From: Chlorogloeopsis fritschii
Lineage (GTDB): Bacteria > Cyanobacteriota > Cyanobacteriia > Cyanobacteriales > Nostocaceae
DNA length: 64,000 bases
Reading direction: 5' to 3' (one strand)
Assembly (NCBI RefSeq): GCF_043099315.1
Contig: NZ_CP170746.1
Positions 26,661-35,527 of this stretch are shown here, one piece after another. Both the position numbers and the translations under genes were made by a program. The notes below the pieces were generated by a model, which saw only the letters and a program-made list of their open reading frames with translations, was not told the DNA's origin and made no database searches. Numbering within the stretch: the stretch's first letter is position 1; each line of letters begins with the position of its first letter.

Positions 26661-26840
26661 ACGTTTAATGTGAATTCAACATAAAAAGCTGGTTGTAAAC
26701 TAGCCCAATTGTTTTTAGGGAAGCGAACACAGATGGACACAGATAAACACAGATAAATCATCGGTGTCATCTCGTGGTTTATCTGTGATCGATTTTCAAA
26801 ATCTAATTTTTGCCCATAGTTTTTAATTCATATCAGGCGT
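26661..26840. repeat. MITE-like element B, second copy of the element at 2271-2567
   Basis: Ends ACGTTTAATGTGAATT (26661-26676) and AATTCATATCAGGCGT (26825-26840) are imperfect inverted repeats matching the ends of element A. The interior carries the same ACACAGATGGACACAGATAA type of stretch (about 26731-26800). It lacks the GC-rich block seen in A, so B is the simpler form. It has no ORF. Confidence 0.65.
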
Positions 26841-26885
26841 AATTTAGTGGTTATTAATTCTCTTGTTACTGTAGAGATGCAGTGT

Positions 26886-28010
26886 TTAAAGCATCGTCGC
26901 TTTTGGTTTTGGTAGACGAAACCAAAATGAAGAACCGCCTTGTGAACGAGGTGAATAATGAATCTCACCACCCCAGCGTTCTAAGGTAATGCGGCAAAAA
27001 TAAAGTCCAAGACCAATCCTACCTGATTTACTTTTAGCTTGGGAAAACTTTTCAAATAAAGTCTCTACCATTTCTGGAGGTACACCGCTACCTTCATCAT
27101 CTACTCTAACAAGAATATAGTCACCATCTTGTTGTAAATCAACAGTCACTACAGATTCTGGTGGACTGTATCGAAAGGCATTTTCTACCAAATTAGCAAT
27201 CACCCTATCTAGACGCGATTTATCACCAACAACTTTCCAGTCTGCTGTCCTATCAATATTAGAAGCAAGTTGCAGCTGCATTTTATTCAGAGCAAAAGTA
27301 GGGGTTAAAAGTTGAATTACCTCTTGGGCACAAGTGAGTACATTTGGTGCTTGCTTGGCATCAACAGTAAAAGACTCTAGTGAATTTACCTCAGCAGAAA
27401 ATGCATCTAATATTTCCCGAATCAGCATTTCTTGTTTGAGAGTTTGCATCCTACCAATTTCTAAATGCTCTTTCCCTTTTGATGTTAAATTTTCAAAATC
27501 TAGCAGTGCTAGGCAACAATTTATAGCACTTAGATGTCCAGCAATATCATGTATAATACAGTGAATTAAAATTTCCTTTTTTTGAATTTCTTTTAACAAA
27601 TATTGATAATCTAACTTGTTCTCTCTAGCTTTTTGGATTAGATTTTGTTTCTCTTCATACTCTTCATCTAATAACTCAATTAGAAGTATTTTTTGGTTAT
27701 TAACAGAAATTGCTGTAGCTTCAAAATGATATTCTTGATTAAATAAATCTTGCTGATCCCATATACCTGATTTTAATTTTTTATTATCATTTCTTGCCCA
27801 TATCTCTTCAGCATCAATTAAAAAATTTTCTAAAAAAGGGAAATCTTCTTCGGGTATTAGTACCTCCATTTCTGGTTGAACTGGGCGACGACAAAATTGT
27901 TGCAACCAATTTGGGGGAGTTCCAGTAAGTTTAAAACGCCCAAGATGCATTCGCTTTAATACTAAAATATTCAAAGTAGCAAAAAGTTCTGATGCGATCA
28001 AGTCACTCAT
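26886..28010 (-). CDS. sensor histidine kinase
   Basis: A 374-residue kinase without membrane helices. The N-terminal half (about 1-130) is PAS-like. The phosphoacceptor region is IIHDIAGHLSAI (H154), and the ATPase shows N-box NLVENAFRYSP, G1 DEGSGVP and G2 GRIGLGLYFCR, all intact. No receiver is fused or adjacent. It is the last gene of a minus-strand set with a small sensor-like protein, a Ras-like GTPase, an OmpA-domain protein and a coiled-coil protein; the spacing from the preceding gene is 39 bases. The partner response regulator is unknown. Cytosolic kinase with input perhaps from the GTPase module (inference). Confidence 0.92.
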   Translation of the reverse strand: MSDLIASELFATLNILVLKRMHLGRFKLTGTPPNWLQQFCRRPVQPEMEVLIPEEDFPFLENFLIDAEEIWARNDNKKLKSGIWDQQDLFNQEYHFEATAISVNNQKILLIELLDEEYEEKQNLIQKARENKLDYQYLLKEIQKKEILIHCIIHDIAGHLSAINCCLALLDFENLTSKGKEHLEIGRMQTLKQEMLIREILDAFSAEVNSLESFTVDAKQAPNVLTCAQEVIQLLTPTFALNKMQLQLASNIDRTADWKVVGDKSRLDRVIANLVENAFRYSPPESVVTVDLQQDGDYILVRVDDEGSGVPPEMVETLFEKFSQAKSKSGRIGLGLYFCRITLERWGGEIHYSPRSQGGSSFWFRLPKPKATML

Positions 28011-28049
28011 ATTTTCTAGACACAGTAATACTTTAGTCTTTACTAAAAG

Positions 28050-28451
28050 TTATTTATTTAAAACTCTTGTTACTTTTTCTTGATTCAAAGTTAAGTCATG
28101 TACTTGTTGTTGAATTATCGAGAGTTGCATTTCGTCCAAAGTTGCATCTAACAGTAAAACCCAATCTCCTTCGTCTGAAGGAAAAATATGCACATCTGCA
28201 CAAATTCCATATTCAGTTTTCATGCGCGGTAAAAATAAAGGAAAATCATCAAGTGGAAGAAGTCCTTCTAGAAAAAAAATCTGTTGTCCGACATTCTCAC
28301 CTTTTTTGAGATTAGAAATACCGTATACTTCTAACTTTCCACCCCATGAGAACAAACAACCATCTTTGTTGACTAAAAGAAAAGCCAGAGAACGTGTCTC
28401 TATCATTAAACTAATAATATAATCACTAACAGAAGCAGGGACATCTTGCAT
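28050..28451 (-). CDS. small PAS-like protein of the GTPase module
   Basis: A 133-residue soluble protein. SLAFLLVNKDGCLFSWGGKLEVYGI resembles the first strands of a PAS/GAF-like sensor, GDWVLLLDATLDEMQLSIIQ resembles the last strand and output helix, and the C-terminus is a coiled-coil helix. It begins immediately after the stop of the GTPase gene (28452), so the two are coupled. I infer a sensor or adaptor between GTPase and kinase. I do not recognise a named family with certainty. Confidence 0.78.
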   Translation of the reverse strand: MQDVPASVSDYIISLMIETRSLAFLLVNKDGCLFSWGGKLEVYGISNLKKGENVGQQIFFLEGLLPLDDFPLFLPRMKTEYGICADVHIFPSDEGDWVLLLDATLDEMQLSIIQQQVHDLTLNQEKVTRVLNK

Positions 28452-28967
28452 TTATCCCTCCAATATTTTCTGAGCAAGATTTTGGAAAACTTCTTCTACA
28501 CCTAAGCCAGTTTTTGCACTAGTTTTAATTGCGCTCCAACCTTGTTGTGTTATTGTGGCAAGTTCAGTATCTGTAATTTCCCATTCATTTGTCAAATCCC
28601 ATTTGTTAAGTACAAGAATAAAAGGTACTTTTCCAATAGCATTCTCTACTATTTTTTGTAAATCGAAAGCTTTTTCTAAGGTGTTTTTCCTAGTACCATC
28701 TACTACTAATAAATATCCAGATGAACCCCTTAAGTAGGATATTTGTATCTTCTGAAATTCATCTTCTCCATATAAATCCCATAAAATAAAGTTTATCTGT
28801 TTATCTTGAATATTTATGATTTTTTTATCAATTTTTACACCAACAGTAGTTTGATACTTTTCTGAAAAAATACTATGAACAAACCTGGATACTAAACTAG
28901 TTTTACCTGTGGCAAATGCACCTACCATGCAAATTTTTTTTTGGATCATATGTGGATCAGCCTTCAT
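28452..28967 (-). CDS. Ras/Rab-like small GTPase
   Basis: A 171-residue single-domain GTPase. G1 is GAFATGKT (16-23), switch I TTVGV (40-44), G3 WDLYGED (63-69), G4 NKWD (121-124) and G5 TSAK (149-152). G3 has Glu where Ras has the catalytic Gln (DTAGQ), which may slow intrinsic hydrolysis. The protein has no membrane anchor. It overlaps the OmpA-domain gene by ATGA and is followed at once by the PAS-like gene, so all three are coupled. Prokaryotic Ras-like GTPases usually work with Roadblock-type regulators; a candidate is the N-terminal domain of the OmpA protein. Confidence 0.92.
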   Translation of the reverse strand: MKADPHMIQKKICMVGAFATGKTSLVSRFVHSIFSEKYQTTVGVKIDKKIINIQDKQINFILWDLYGEDEFQKIQISYLRGSSGYLLVVDGTRKNTLEKAFDLQKIVENAIGKVPFILVLNKWDLTNEWEITDTELATITQQGWSAIKTSAKTGLGVEEVFQNLAQKILEG

Positions 28968-30775
28968 TTACGAGTATCTGCCAAGAATATCTTAAATGAT
29001 ACCCTGGGTTGAACTTGTTTATCCTGTTGTGTAAATCCTTGTTTCAATGGCTGACTAGAACCCACACCCACGGCAGTAAAATTACTTGTGTCTACTCCTT
29101 GGGAATTTAGATAAAATCGTATTTTATTAGCTCGTTCTTGGCTAAGTATGATATTTCTTGATTCTATTCCGGTGGTGTTAGCGTGTCCGATAATTTGAAT
29201 ACGCACACTCTTACCCAAATATTTAGCAGTATCTAAAAGTTTTTGTATTTCCCTCACTAAATTTGTAAGTTTATTATTTTCACCTGATATAAATTCTGTA
29301 GCTCCTTCTACAAAAAAGAGCATTTTTTGTTCAATTTGCTTTTTAGATGACTCCAGTTCACTTATTTCTAGTTCAACTAAATTTTCATCAATATATTGAG
29401 TAACACCTGGAATAAAGCGCCATAATTTTCTTGCTGATAAAATCCACTCACGGGGTGCAGTTCCTGTAGCGTAAAGATTACCATTTGCATCTAAGTTCAA
29501 TGATACGGTTTTTGGTGCTTGTAGCAATTCCTCCGCTCTTTTTTTGGTAAATGGAGCTTCAAAAGAAAGGAAAGGCTCCCATTGAGCGATCGCTTTTTTC
29601 GGGTTCAGTTTTACTTGTTTCATCAGCAGTTGGGGATCTGCTGCTAGCGGATCGCGCATTCCAGTAACAAAATATTTGCCATGTCGCTTCTGTGCTTTGA
29701 TGACGACAATGCCTGGCTGAGAGTTGAGTTTTTCCAAATATGCATTCCAGCGTAGCTGTTCTCTGATGGCAAAAAAACCCCAAATTCCTAAAGCGATCGC
29801 ACTCGTAGCCAATAAACTCCATGCATAGGCATAATTTTTTTTAACTGGAGTTTTATATCGAGCAGACAGGCAGGCTTGCAGATAAGATTTGCTAGCTGTA
29901 AATGGTTCTATATCTCCTTCAAAAGTATTAAGTTCTTGGTTTAACCTGAAATGTATTTTTTCTAGTGCTTCTTGAAAAACTAATCTTAATTCTTCAGGAG
30001 CGTTTCCCCGAATAATTCCTGCTAGTATAGCTTGTGGCCCTTCTTCAACCCAAACAATCAGTTCTCCAAACTGTAAACTTTGCAGCGTCTCACCTTTTTT
30101 GATATTAAAAGAATCTTTAATAAAATCTTGGATCGCTGTTAACATTGCAGAAATTAAATCCGGATCTTGAGCAGTTACCAAAGGTGCGACGATGTGTTGC
30201 AGCAACAATCCAGTTTTTTTGTGAATTAAAAATACCTGTTCCACCCGATAAATCAGCGTGCGTAACAGTACAACTTCGGCAAATGATTTTCCTGTCTGTC
30301 GTGCTTCTAACCTCCATTTAAAACTTTGTGGTGACAAACTATGTTCTAGAGTTTGATTCAAAGATTGAATCATCTCATCCAAAGCTGTGGCGATCGCCTT
30401 ACGAGTAGCTGGCCCTATAATGGGGAAAAACGCCTCGGAAAGAACATTTAAGTCTTTTTTCACAGAAGATTGAATAGCTTGCTCAACTGCAGGCACCATT
30501 GCTTCGGCTAGCAGTTTATCTTGTATTGTTCGTAAAATTACAGCTTCCGGAAGCAAGCGGCTGATATCTTCTGCTTGAATTTGTGGATTATTTAATCGCT
30601 CATATAATTTTTGTAGTTGTGTTGGCTCAACACCTAAAAGTAAACTGCGGAGTTCCCTTAGTTCATCACTAGATAGATCATAGTTATTTGCAAAGTTTCT
30701 GTCGCGACTCCCGCCATTAGAGATTTCGGGAGGCTTTGGCGCGAATTCTTTTTTAGAATAGTCAGTCATTACCAA
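28964..30775 (-). CDS. OmpA-domain inner-membrane protein of the GTPase module
   Basis: A 603-residue protein. Residues about 1-315 are predicted cytosolic, with a segment (VEQVFLIHKKTGLLLQHI then DPDLISAMLTAIQDFIKDSF) that resembles a Roadblock/longin-type sensor fold. One membrane helix (AYAWSLLATSAIALGIWGFF, about 318-340) follows. A periplasmic BON-like stretch comes next (GKYFVTGMRDPLA; GNLYATGTAPREW). The C-terminal OmpA/MotB peptidoglycan-binding domain (about 490-600) has QIIGHANTTG and SQERANKIRFYL. It could couple cell-wall contact to the GTPase encoded by the overlapping gene. The combination is the key feature; the coupling is inference. Confidence 0.88.
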   Translation of the reverse strand: MVMTDYSKKEFAPKPPEISNGGSRDRNFANNYDLSSDELRELRSLLLGVEPTQLQKLYERLNNPQIQAEDISRLLPEAVILRTIQDKLLAEAMVPAVEQAIQSSVKKDLNVLSEAFFPIIGPATRKAIATALDEMIQSLNQTLEHSLSPQSFKWRLEARQTGKSFAEVVLLRTLIYRVEQVFLIHKKTGLLLQHIVAPLVTAQDPDLISAMLTAIQDFIKDSFNIKKGETLQSLQFGELIVWVEEGPQAILAGIIRGNAPEELRLVFQEALEKIHFRLNQELNTFEGDIEPFTASKSYLQACLSARYKTPVKKNYAYAWSLLATSAIALGIWGFFAIREQLRWNAYLEKLNSQPGIVVIKAQKRHGKYFVTGMRDPLAADPQLLMKQVKLNPKKAIAQWEPFLSFEAPFTKKRAEELLQAPKTVSLNLDANGNLYATGTAPREWILSARKLWRFIPGVTQYIDENLVELEISELESSKKQIEQKMLFFVEGATEFISGENNKLTNLVREIQKLLDTAKYLGKSVRIQIIGHANTTGIESRNIILSQERANKIRFYLNSQGVDTSNFTAVGVGSSQPLKQGFTQQDKQVQPRVSFKIFLADTRK

Positions 30776-30904
30776 GAATCTCCCAGATCGGGAATAGGGG
30801 ATAGAGGATCGGGAGATGCAAAGACATGGAGAATAATTCTTCCACTATCCCCCTCTGCTCCTGAAGCTCCTGAAGCTCCCCTTTTTCCAATAACTTTTCA
30901 GAAC

Positions 30905-31510
30905 CTATGATTTGGAGTTTAGCCGCATTGCTAATTCTGTAAACATAGCTGCAAGGGCAGAGCGATCGGTTTTTTCGGCACGAATTTCTTGGGCTTCCCG
31001 CTGTAGCAGGGCCAATATTTCTTCGTATTTTTGCCGGATGTCATCGTGTAGCGTTTGAGATTGATTAAGAATTTGCTGACGCAATTCCCGTGCTTTTGTG
31101 GTAGTTTGTTCTTCAAATTGAGCTAGTTTTTTGTCTACAGAAGTGGTGAGATTTTTTTGTTCTTCACTCAATGCTTTCACTGCTTCATCGCGTTTTGCTT
31201 GCTCGTTTTTTAGTTGTTCTGCTAATGCTTCAATTTCTGTTTTTAGATAGTTTTCCAGGGTATCTAAACGTTTTTTTGTCTCATCCCGCAAGTTACCACA
31301 TTCTTTAACAAGTCTGTCTTCTAAGCGTGTAAATCTTTTTTCAAATTCTCGTATTTGGTTACCAAAAAGAATCGCCCTAACTTTATCTAAACTGGTACTT
31401 TCACCAAAATTATTATTACTAAATGTTGCCGGATATCTCTCCTGGGCTGATAGCCCTGAGGTGGAATCTGTAAAATTATTATTATTATGTTCTTCTTCTG
31501 GGAGATTCAT
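30905..31510 (-). CDS. coiled-coil protein upstream of the OmpA-domain gene
   Basis: A 201-residue soluble protein. The N-terminal 45 residues are disordered (Asn-rich), then a continuous charged helix from about residue 50 to 190 (FEKRFTRLEDRLVKECGNLR onward) forms coiled coil. No enzymatic motif. It is the first gene of the minus-strand module, 129 bases before the OmpA-domain gene, so it is probably its structural partner or effector. A homologue of a tether or scaffold is possible; I cannot name a family. Confidence 0.8.
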   Translation of the reverse strand: MNLPEEEHNNNNFTDSTSGLSAQERYPATFSNNNFGESTSLDKVRAILFGNQIREFEKRFTRLEDRLVKECGNLRDETKKRLDTLENYLKTEIEALAEQLKNEQAKRDEAVKALSEEQKNLTTSVDKKLAQFEEQTTTKARELRQQILNQSQTLHDDIRQKYEEILALLQREAQEIRAEKTDRSALAAMFTELAMRLNSKS

Positions 31511-31851
31511 ACATTTAATCCTTTTTAAAGTTCAATTGATTTTATTTATTTTCGATTATTTATTAGCAATATGGTAATAAAACTGTAAGTTTAGAACTTT
31601 GATTAAGATGAGCAGCTTGCAAATTTTTTGCTTATTCTTAAATAGTATCGAACTTTAGCATTTTAGATATATTAGTTTATTACTCCCTGGTAGGATGATG
31701 GAATTAAATAGCAAATTGCATCTACCAAAAGGAAGAAATATACTTCAATAATGGAAAATTTTCCGATACCCTGGAAGGGTGCCGCTATACAAACTAAGCC
31801 TGCGGAGGCAGGTTAGTACATAGATAATTAGTATGAAATAAGACCAGTAAA
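31511..31851. other. intergenic region with a short palindromic repeat
   Basis: No gene is seen. Near 31794-31818, ACTAAGCCTGC and GCAGGTTAGT form an imperfect palindrome of a type common in Nostocales. It lies after the GH13 stop codon and could serve as its terminator on the minus strand. The promoter of the GTPase module should be in the upper part of this region. Confidence 0.45.
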
Positions 31852-33525
31852 TTAGTGCCAGATAAAAATTTGTGCTTCCCATGCGCCTAAATCAACTTTC
31901 AACTGCCCATTCGCAGATTGAGTATTGTAGTCTTTTGTCCATTCATGCCAATTGCCATTAGCAGGGCAATTGGGAATGCAGTAATTTCCCAGATACCGAT
32001 CAGAAAAATTTGCTATCACTACAACTCGTGAGCCTTCATCATTCCAACGCACATATCCAAATACATGATTCTCTAGATTTTCGTGGAAAAACTCGATATT
32101 GCTTGTTCGCAAAGCAGGATTTTGTGTGCGGAGTGCAATTAATCCCTTGTAATACTCTAATAAGTTGTGATTCAAATCGTTCTTTACTAGAGGCCATTCC
32201 ACTCTACACTGCTGAGTTGATGATGTTTTGTGGGTGTATTCACCAAACTCTTCTCCCATCCAAATCATGGGAACTCCTGATGCTGTCATCAAAATTGCCA
32301 CCCCTAATTTCACCCGCTCAAAAGCAGCTGCCTCAAAAATACCGCGATCGCCTAACTCAGCGAAAAGGCGATCATGATCGTGATTGCATAAATAATTGAC
32401 TACACTAGTTACACCCTGAGGATAATTCTGGCGGGTAGGATCTAAAACTTCTTTGAGTTGCTCCAAATCAAACGTCTCCCCCAACAGATGTGCTTGCAGG
32501 CAATGGTAAAAACTATCATGCCAACAGCCATCCATAGGCCCATTAGGAGTAACAAGTTTCGGAGTTTCGGGAATATTTTCACCTATATTATAAAAAGGTT
32601 TAGAGCCTGCATATTCTTTGGCTTTCTGAGTAATCCAATACAGGAAGTCGTAGTTATCAAGTTGTTTCAAGGCATCGTAGCGAATACCATCTATGTGATA
32701 TTCGTGTATCCAAAAGCGCACTACATCATCTATAAATTGCCACGCAGGACGAATGCCTAGATTTTCGTCTTTATACTCGTAATTAAACTCTGGCCCCCAG
32801 TAATCTTTTGGATTAGCATTGGGATGGTGGCGATCGCGGTAGTACCAGTAATCGCGGTCAATGTGTAGTAGCGGGTGTTCTTCTGAAGAGTGATTATACA
32901 CCTGATCTAAGATGACGCGAATACCTCTAGCATGGCACTCATCAATAAAGCGCTTTAAATCTGCTGTTGCCCCGTAGTTAGGTTGGGGAGCAAAAAAGTA
33001 GCTGGGTGTATAGCCCCAGTTATATTCGCCAGGAGCTTCATTGACAGGCATCAACTCGATTGCGTTAATTCCCAATTCGTGTAAATAATCTAATTTTTCA
33101 ATAGCGTTTTGGTATTTACCTTGTTTTTCAGGAGCATCTGTGTCGCTACAAAAATCTGAAACTAGAAGCTCGTATATCACTAATTGCTCATTGCTAGGTA
33201 GTGGTTTAGCATCATGTTGCCAAACATATTCATCAACAATTTTTTTACCATTTTTAATCCGTACCAAACCATTGCCTGTTTTATAGTCAATCTCTGTGAC
33301 GTAGGGATCGTTGATTTCTACCCACTCATTCGACTTGTTTGAGGAACTTTTAGACTGCACCCGAAATTTATATTGATAAATTCCTTCCTTCAGTTCTATC
33401 GATGTATAAAAGTAACCTCGCTCATCTTTTTGTAGGGGAATCTCTTGCCACTCAGAAAAAGATCCTAGCAGCGCTGCTTTTTGATTCTGCGGCGCAAATA
33501 ATTTGAATTCAATGTCATTACTCAT
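31852..33525 (-). CDS. GH13 alpha-amylase-family glycosidase with N-terminal CBM48-like domain
   Basis: A 557-residue enzyme for alpha-glucans. The N-terminal E-set domain (FKLFAPQNQKAALLGSFSEW) resembles CBM48/AMPK glycogen-binding modules. The TIM barrel shows the four GH13 regions: DQVYNH, GIRYDALKQLD (nucleophile Asp), GENIPE (acid/base Glu) and NHDHDR. A C-terminal beta domain closes the protein. I set the start at ATG 33525 (MSNDIEFKLFAP) with an AAGAGAA ribosome site; the frame runs 19 codons further without family similarity. Likely in glycogen or maltodextrin metabolism; exact specificity (amylase, branching-like or trehalose-related) is not readable. Confidence 0.9.
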   Translation of the reverse strand: MSNDIEFKLFAPQNQKAALLGSFSEWQEIPLQKDERGYFYTSIELKEGIYQYKFRVQSKSSSNKSNEWVEINDPYVTEIDYKTGNGLVRIKNGKKIVDEYVWQHDAKPLPSNEQLVIYELLVSDFCSDTDAPEKQGKYQNAIEKLDYLHELGINAIELMPVNEAPGEYNWGYTPSYFFAPQPNYGATADLKRFIDECHARGIRVILDQVYNHSSEEHPLLHIDRDYWYYRDRHHPNANPKDYWGPEFNYEYKDENLGIRPAWQFIDDVVRFWIHEYHIDGIRYDALKQLDNYDFLYWITQKAKEYAGSKPFYNIGENIPETPKLVTPNGPMDGCWHDSFYHCLQAHLLGETFDLEQLKEVLDPTRQNYPQGVTSVVNYLCNHDHDRLFAELGDRGIFEAAAFERVKLGVAILMTASGVPMIWMGEEFGEYTHKTSSTQQCRVEWPLVKNDLNHNLLEYYKGLIALRTQNPALRTSNIEFFHENLENHVFGYVRWNDEGSRVVVIANFSDRYLGNYCIPNCPANGNWHEWTKDYNTQSANGQLKVDLGAWEAQIFIWH

Positions 33526-33587
33526 GCAGTTCTCTTTTCCCAAACAGCTTGATTGGTTTCCATACGCAGTTTGAAAATACAAATTAA

Positions 33588-33634
33588 GTGGACTGCGATC
33601 GGCTTTTTGATCAAAAGCAAAATCAGCAGTCCAC
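33588..33634. repeat. nested inverted repeat in the leader of the GH13 gene
   Basis: GTGGACTGC (33588-33596) pairs with GCAGTCCAC (33626-33634), and inside lies the smaller palindrome GCTTTTTGATCAAAAGC. The structure is 63 bases upstream of the GH13 start. It may fold in the 5' leader or be an operator. Confidence 0.5.
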
Positions 33635-33765
33635 TAGAGCGCGTTCTCCAAGCTTTTACGCTTCTGCTTATAATGCAAAATTAGCTTTTTTTAAGTTGGT
33701 TTTGCGTCTCTCTTTAGTTGGGTATTTTTGATAAGTTGAATTCAACTTTTAACTATCACAACCAT

Positions 33766-34395
33766 CTACTCATTCCAACCTAAAGGTGGTTCGATGATAT
33801 TTTGTTCCACCTTACCGGCACGAGCACCAGGTTTATCAACAATCTTTACCGTACTCGCTTGTGGCCCTTCTTCACCAAGTTCTACGAAACAACTTACACC
33901 TGTGCCAATTTCTAGACGCTCAAAGTCATCATGAAGCACGCTATTACGGTGGAAGTAAATTTCTTGTCCGTCTAGAGTTCTCACAAAGCCATAACCCTCT
34001 TCTGGAAATAGCTTGGTAACTAGTGCCGTTGTTTGTTGGGTGTTATCTTGAACTTTGGCTCTGTCATACTCATGCTGCTGCTCGCTGAGTTTTTTGAGCT
34101 GGCGAACAACTGCATTAAAAGCATCTCGGATTACCGACTCTAAGGGTGGATATTGGTTGACATCTGGCGGATTGCTCTCGGCTACGAGTTCGTGCCCAGG
34201 GGGTACTGTCATGTCAATTCGCACCCGATATGGTGAACCAGCACGCGGGCGATCGTGAATTTTTTCAATAGCAATGTGGCAGCTACTAATGTAGTTACAA
34301 ACTTGTTCTAGTTTGGCAATCTTTTCGTGAACTAAGGCATCAATAGCATCAGTTTTTTCTAAGTTGCGATAAGTAATTTCTGGTGGAACTTTCAT
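33766..34395 (-). CDS. ribosome hibernation factor (HPF/RaiA) fused to a cold-shock domain
   Basis: A 209-residue protein. Residues about 1-110 resemble HPF/RaiA (sigma-54 modulation), which binds the 30S subunit. Residues about 122-190 are a cold-shock OB fold (TALVTKLFPEEGYGFVRTLD, then EIYFHRNSVL) with the RNA-binding aromatic pattern GYGFV..IYFH. Canonical long HPF has a different C-terminal dimerisation domain, so this is an alternative architecture. A role in coupling ribosome silencing to RNA binding under stress is inference. It stands alone. Confidence 0.9.
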   Translation of the reverse strand: MKVPPEITYRNLEKTDAIDALVHEKIAKLEQVCNYISSCHIAIEKIHDRPRAGSPYRVRIDMTVPPGHELVAESNPPDVNQYPPLESVIRDAFNAVVRQLKKLSEQQHEYDRAKVQDNTQQTTALVTKLFPEEGYGFVRTLDGQEIYFHRNSVLHDDFERLEIGTGVSCFVELGEEGPQASTVKIVDKPGARAGKVEQNIIEPPLGWNE

Positions 34396-34439
34396 CTTTT
34401 ATTCTGTTACTGCAATGGATAAACTTTTATCGAAAGTTA

Positions 34440-34756
34440 GTAGGGGCGGGTTTAGTAGTTAGTTTTGTAGGGTGGGCACTGCCTAACTTTCTTCAAACCC
34501 TTATTTTTAGGTTGTGGACACTGCCCACCTTACAGTGAATTGCGTGCGATCGCGCTTAATCTAATTCTTATGGTGTAGATAATTTACTTGCTTTATAGGT
34601 TGCAAGTTCTAACCACTTTCCTAATTCACATCTTGCACCAGTTTTTTAATTGCGATTTTTGTAAGGTGGGCATTGCCCATATCGTAAAAATAAGGTTTTG
34701 AGCCAAATCTAAGCAATGCCCACCCTACGGTTATTGAGAAAGGTGCATGATATCAG
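34440..34756. repeat. intergenic cluster of GTAGGGTGGGCA-type palindromic repeats
   Basis: Two complete copies: 34467-34533 (GTAGGGTGGGCACT ... GCCCACCTTAC) and, reversed, 34661-34728 (GTAAGGTGGGCA ... TGCCCACCCTAC). A half copy of a second family, GTAGGGGCGGGTTT, is at 34440-34453. These belong to the same family as the 84-bp tandem array at 55687-56190. No gene is seen here. Confidence 0.7.
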
Positions 34757-35431
34757 CTAAACATGAATTGCTGATTCCCGATCTCGCTTTGCTGCTTTTT
34801 CTAACAAACTTCGCACTTCTTCATCCGAGGTTTGAGGAAAATTCTCGTACCACAAACCAACGCTGTAGAAAGGGGTAGGTGTGACGGCGCAAACAACTTC
34901 ATCTACTTCAGATTCAAGCTCTTGGCAAGTTTGGGGTGCAGCAACAGGCACGGCAACCACAAGCCGCGCTGGTTGTTGTGTCAACAATGCCATAATAGCC
35001 GCCCGCATGGTTGCACCTGTTGCTAAACCATCATCTACTACAATTACGGTGCGCCCGCGTATAACTGGGAAAGGGCGGTTACCCCGATAAAGGCGTTCTC
35101 GTCGCTCCAATTCCTGTCGTTGTTTTGCCTCTTCTCGGCTGATTTCTGTCTCTGTCAAACGAAGCGATCGCACTATATCCTGATTCAAAACTCGCACACC
35201 ACCACTGGCTATTGCTCCCATTGCTAGCTCTGGCTGATCGGGTACGCCTAGTTTGCGCACCACAAAAACGTCCAAGGGAGCATTTAGGGCTTTAGCAACT
35301 TCAAAGGCAACAGGTACGCCTCCCCTTGGTAATGCTAACACCAGTACATCTGGGCGGTTAGCATAGGCAGCTAACTCTTTGGCCAAAAATTGACCTGCTG
35401 CTGTTCGATTTTTGTATAGCACAGTGTCCAC
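34757..35431 (-). CDS. phosphoribosyltransferase-domain protein
   Basis: A 224-residue type I PRTase. The PRPP loop is VIVVDDGLATGATMRAAI, and the LPRGGVPVAFEVAKAL and VVRKLGVPDQPELAMGA segments match a stand-alone family of orphan PRTases. The reaction is unassigned; many members are near stress or dienelactone hydrolase genes rather than salvage genes. The minus-strand neighbour at 35528-35935 is a DUF2267 protein 96 bases upstream, a pairing that suggests a shared stress context. Confidence 0.88.
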   Translation of the reverse strand: MDTVLYKNRTAAGQFLAKELAAYANRPDVLVLALPRGGVPVAFEVAKALNAPLDVFVVRKLGVPDQPELAMGAIASGGVRVLNQDIVRSLRLTETEISREEAKQRQELERRERLYRGNRPFPVIRGRTVIVVDDGLATGATMRAAIMALLTQQPARLVVAVPVAAPQTCQELESEVDEVVCAVTPTPFYSVGLWYENFPQTSDEEVRSLLEKAAKRDRESAIHV

Positions 35432-35527
35432 GCTCCTAAAAATGTTTCTTATCGATCTAAAAAAATTTATCCACCACTGAATATGCCAGTGGTGTGGTTA
35501 TTTAAACTTCCTATTAGAAATTGACAA

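Noticed and set aside
33526..33582. extended N-terminus for the GH13 enzyme
   Set aside because: The 19 upstream codons are not domain-like; ATG 33525 has a ribosome site.
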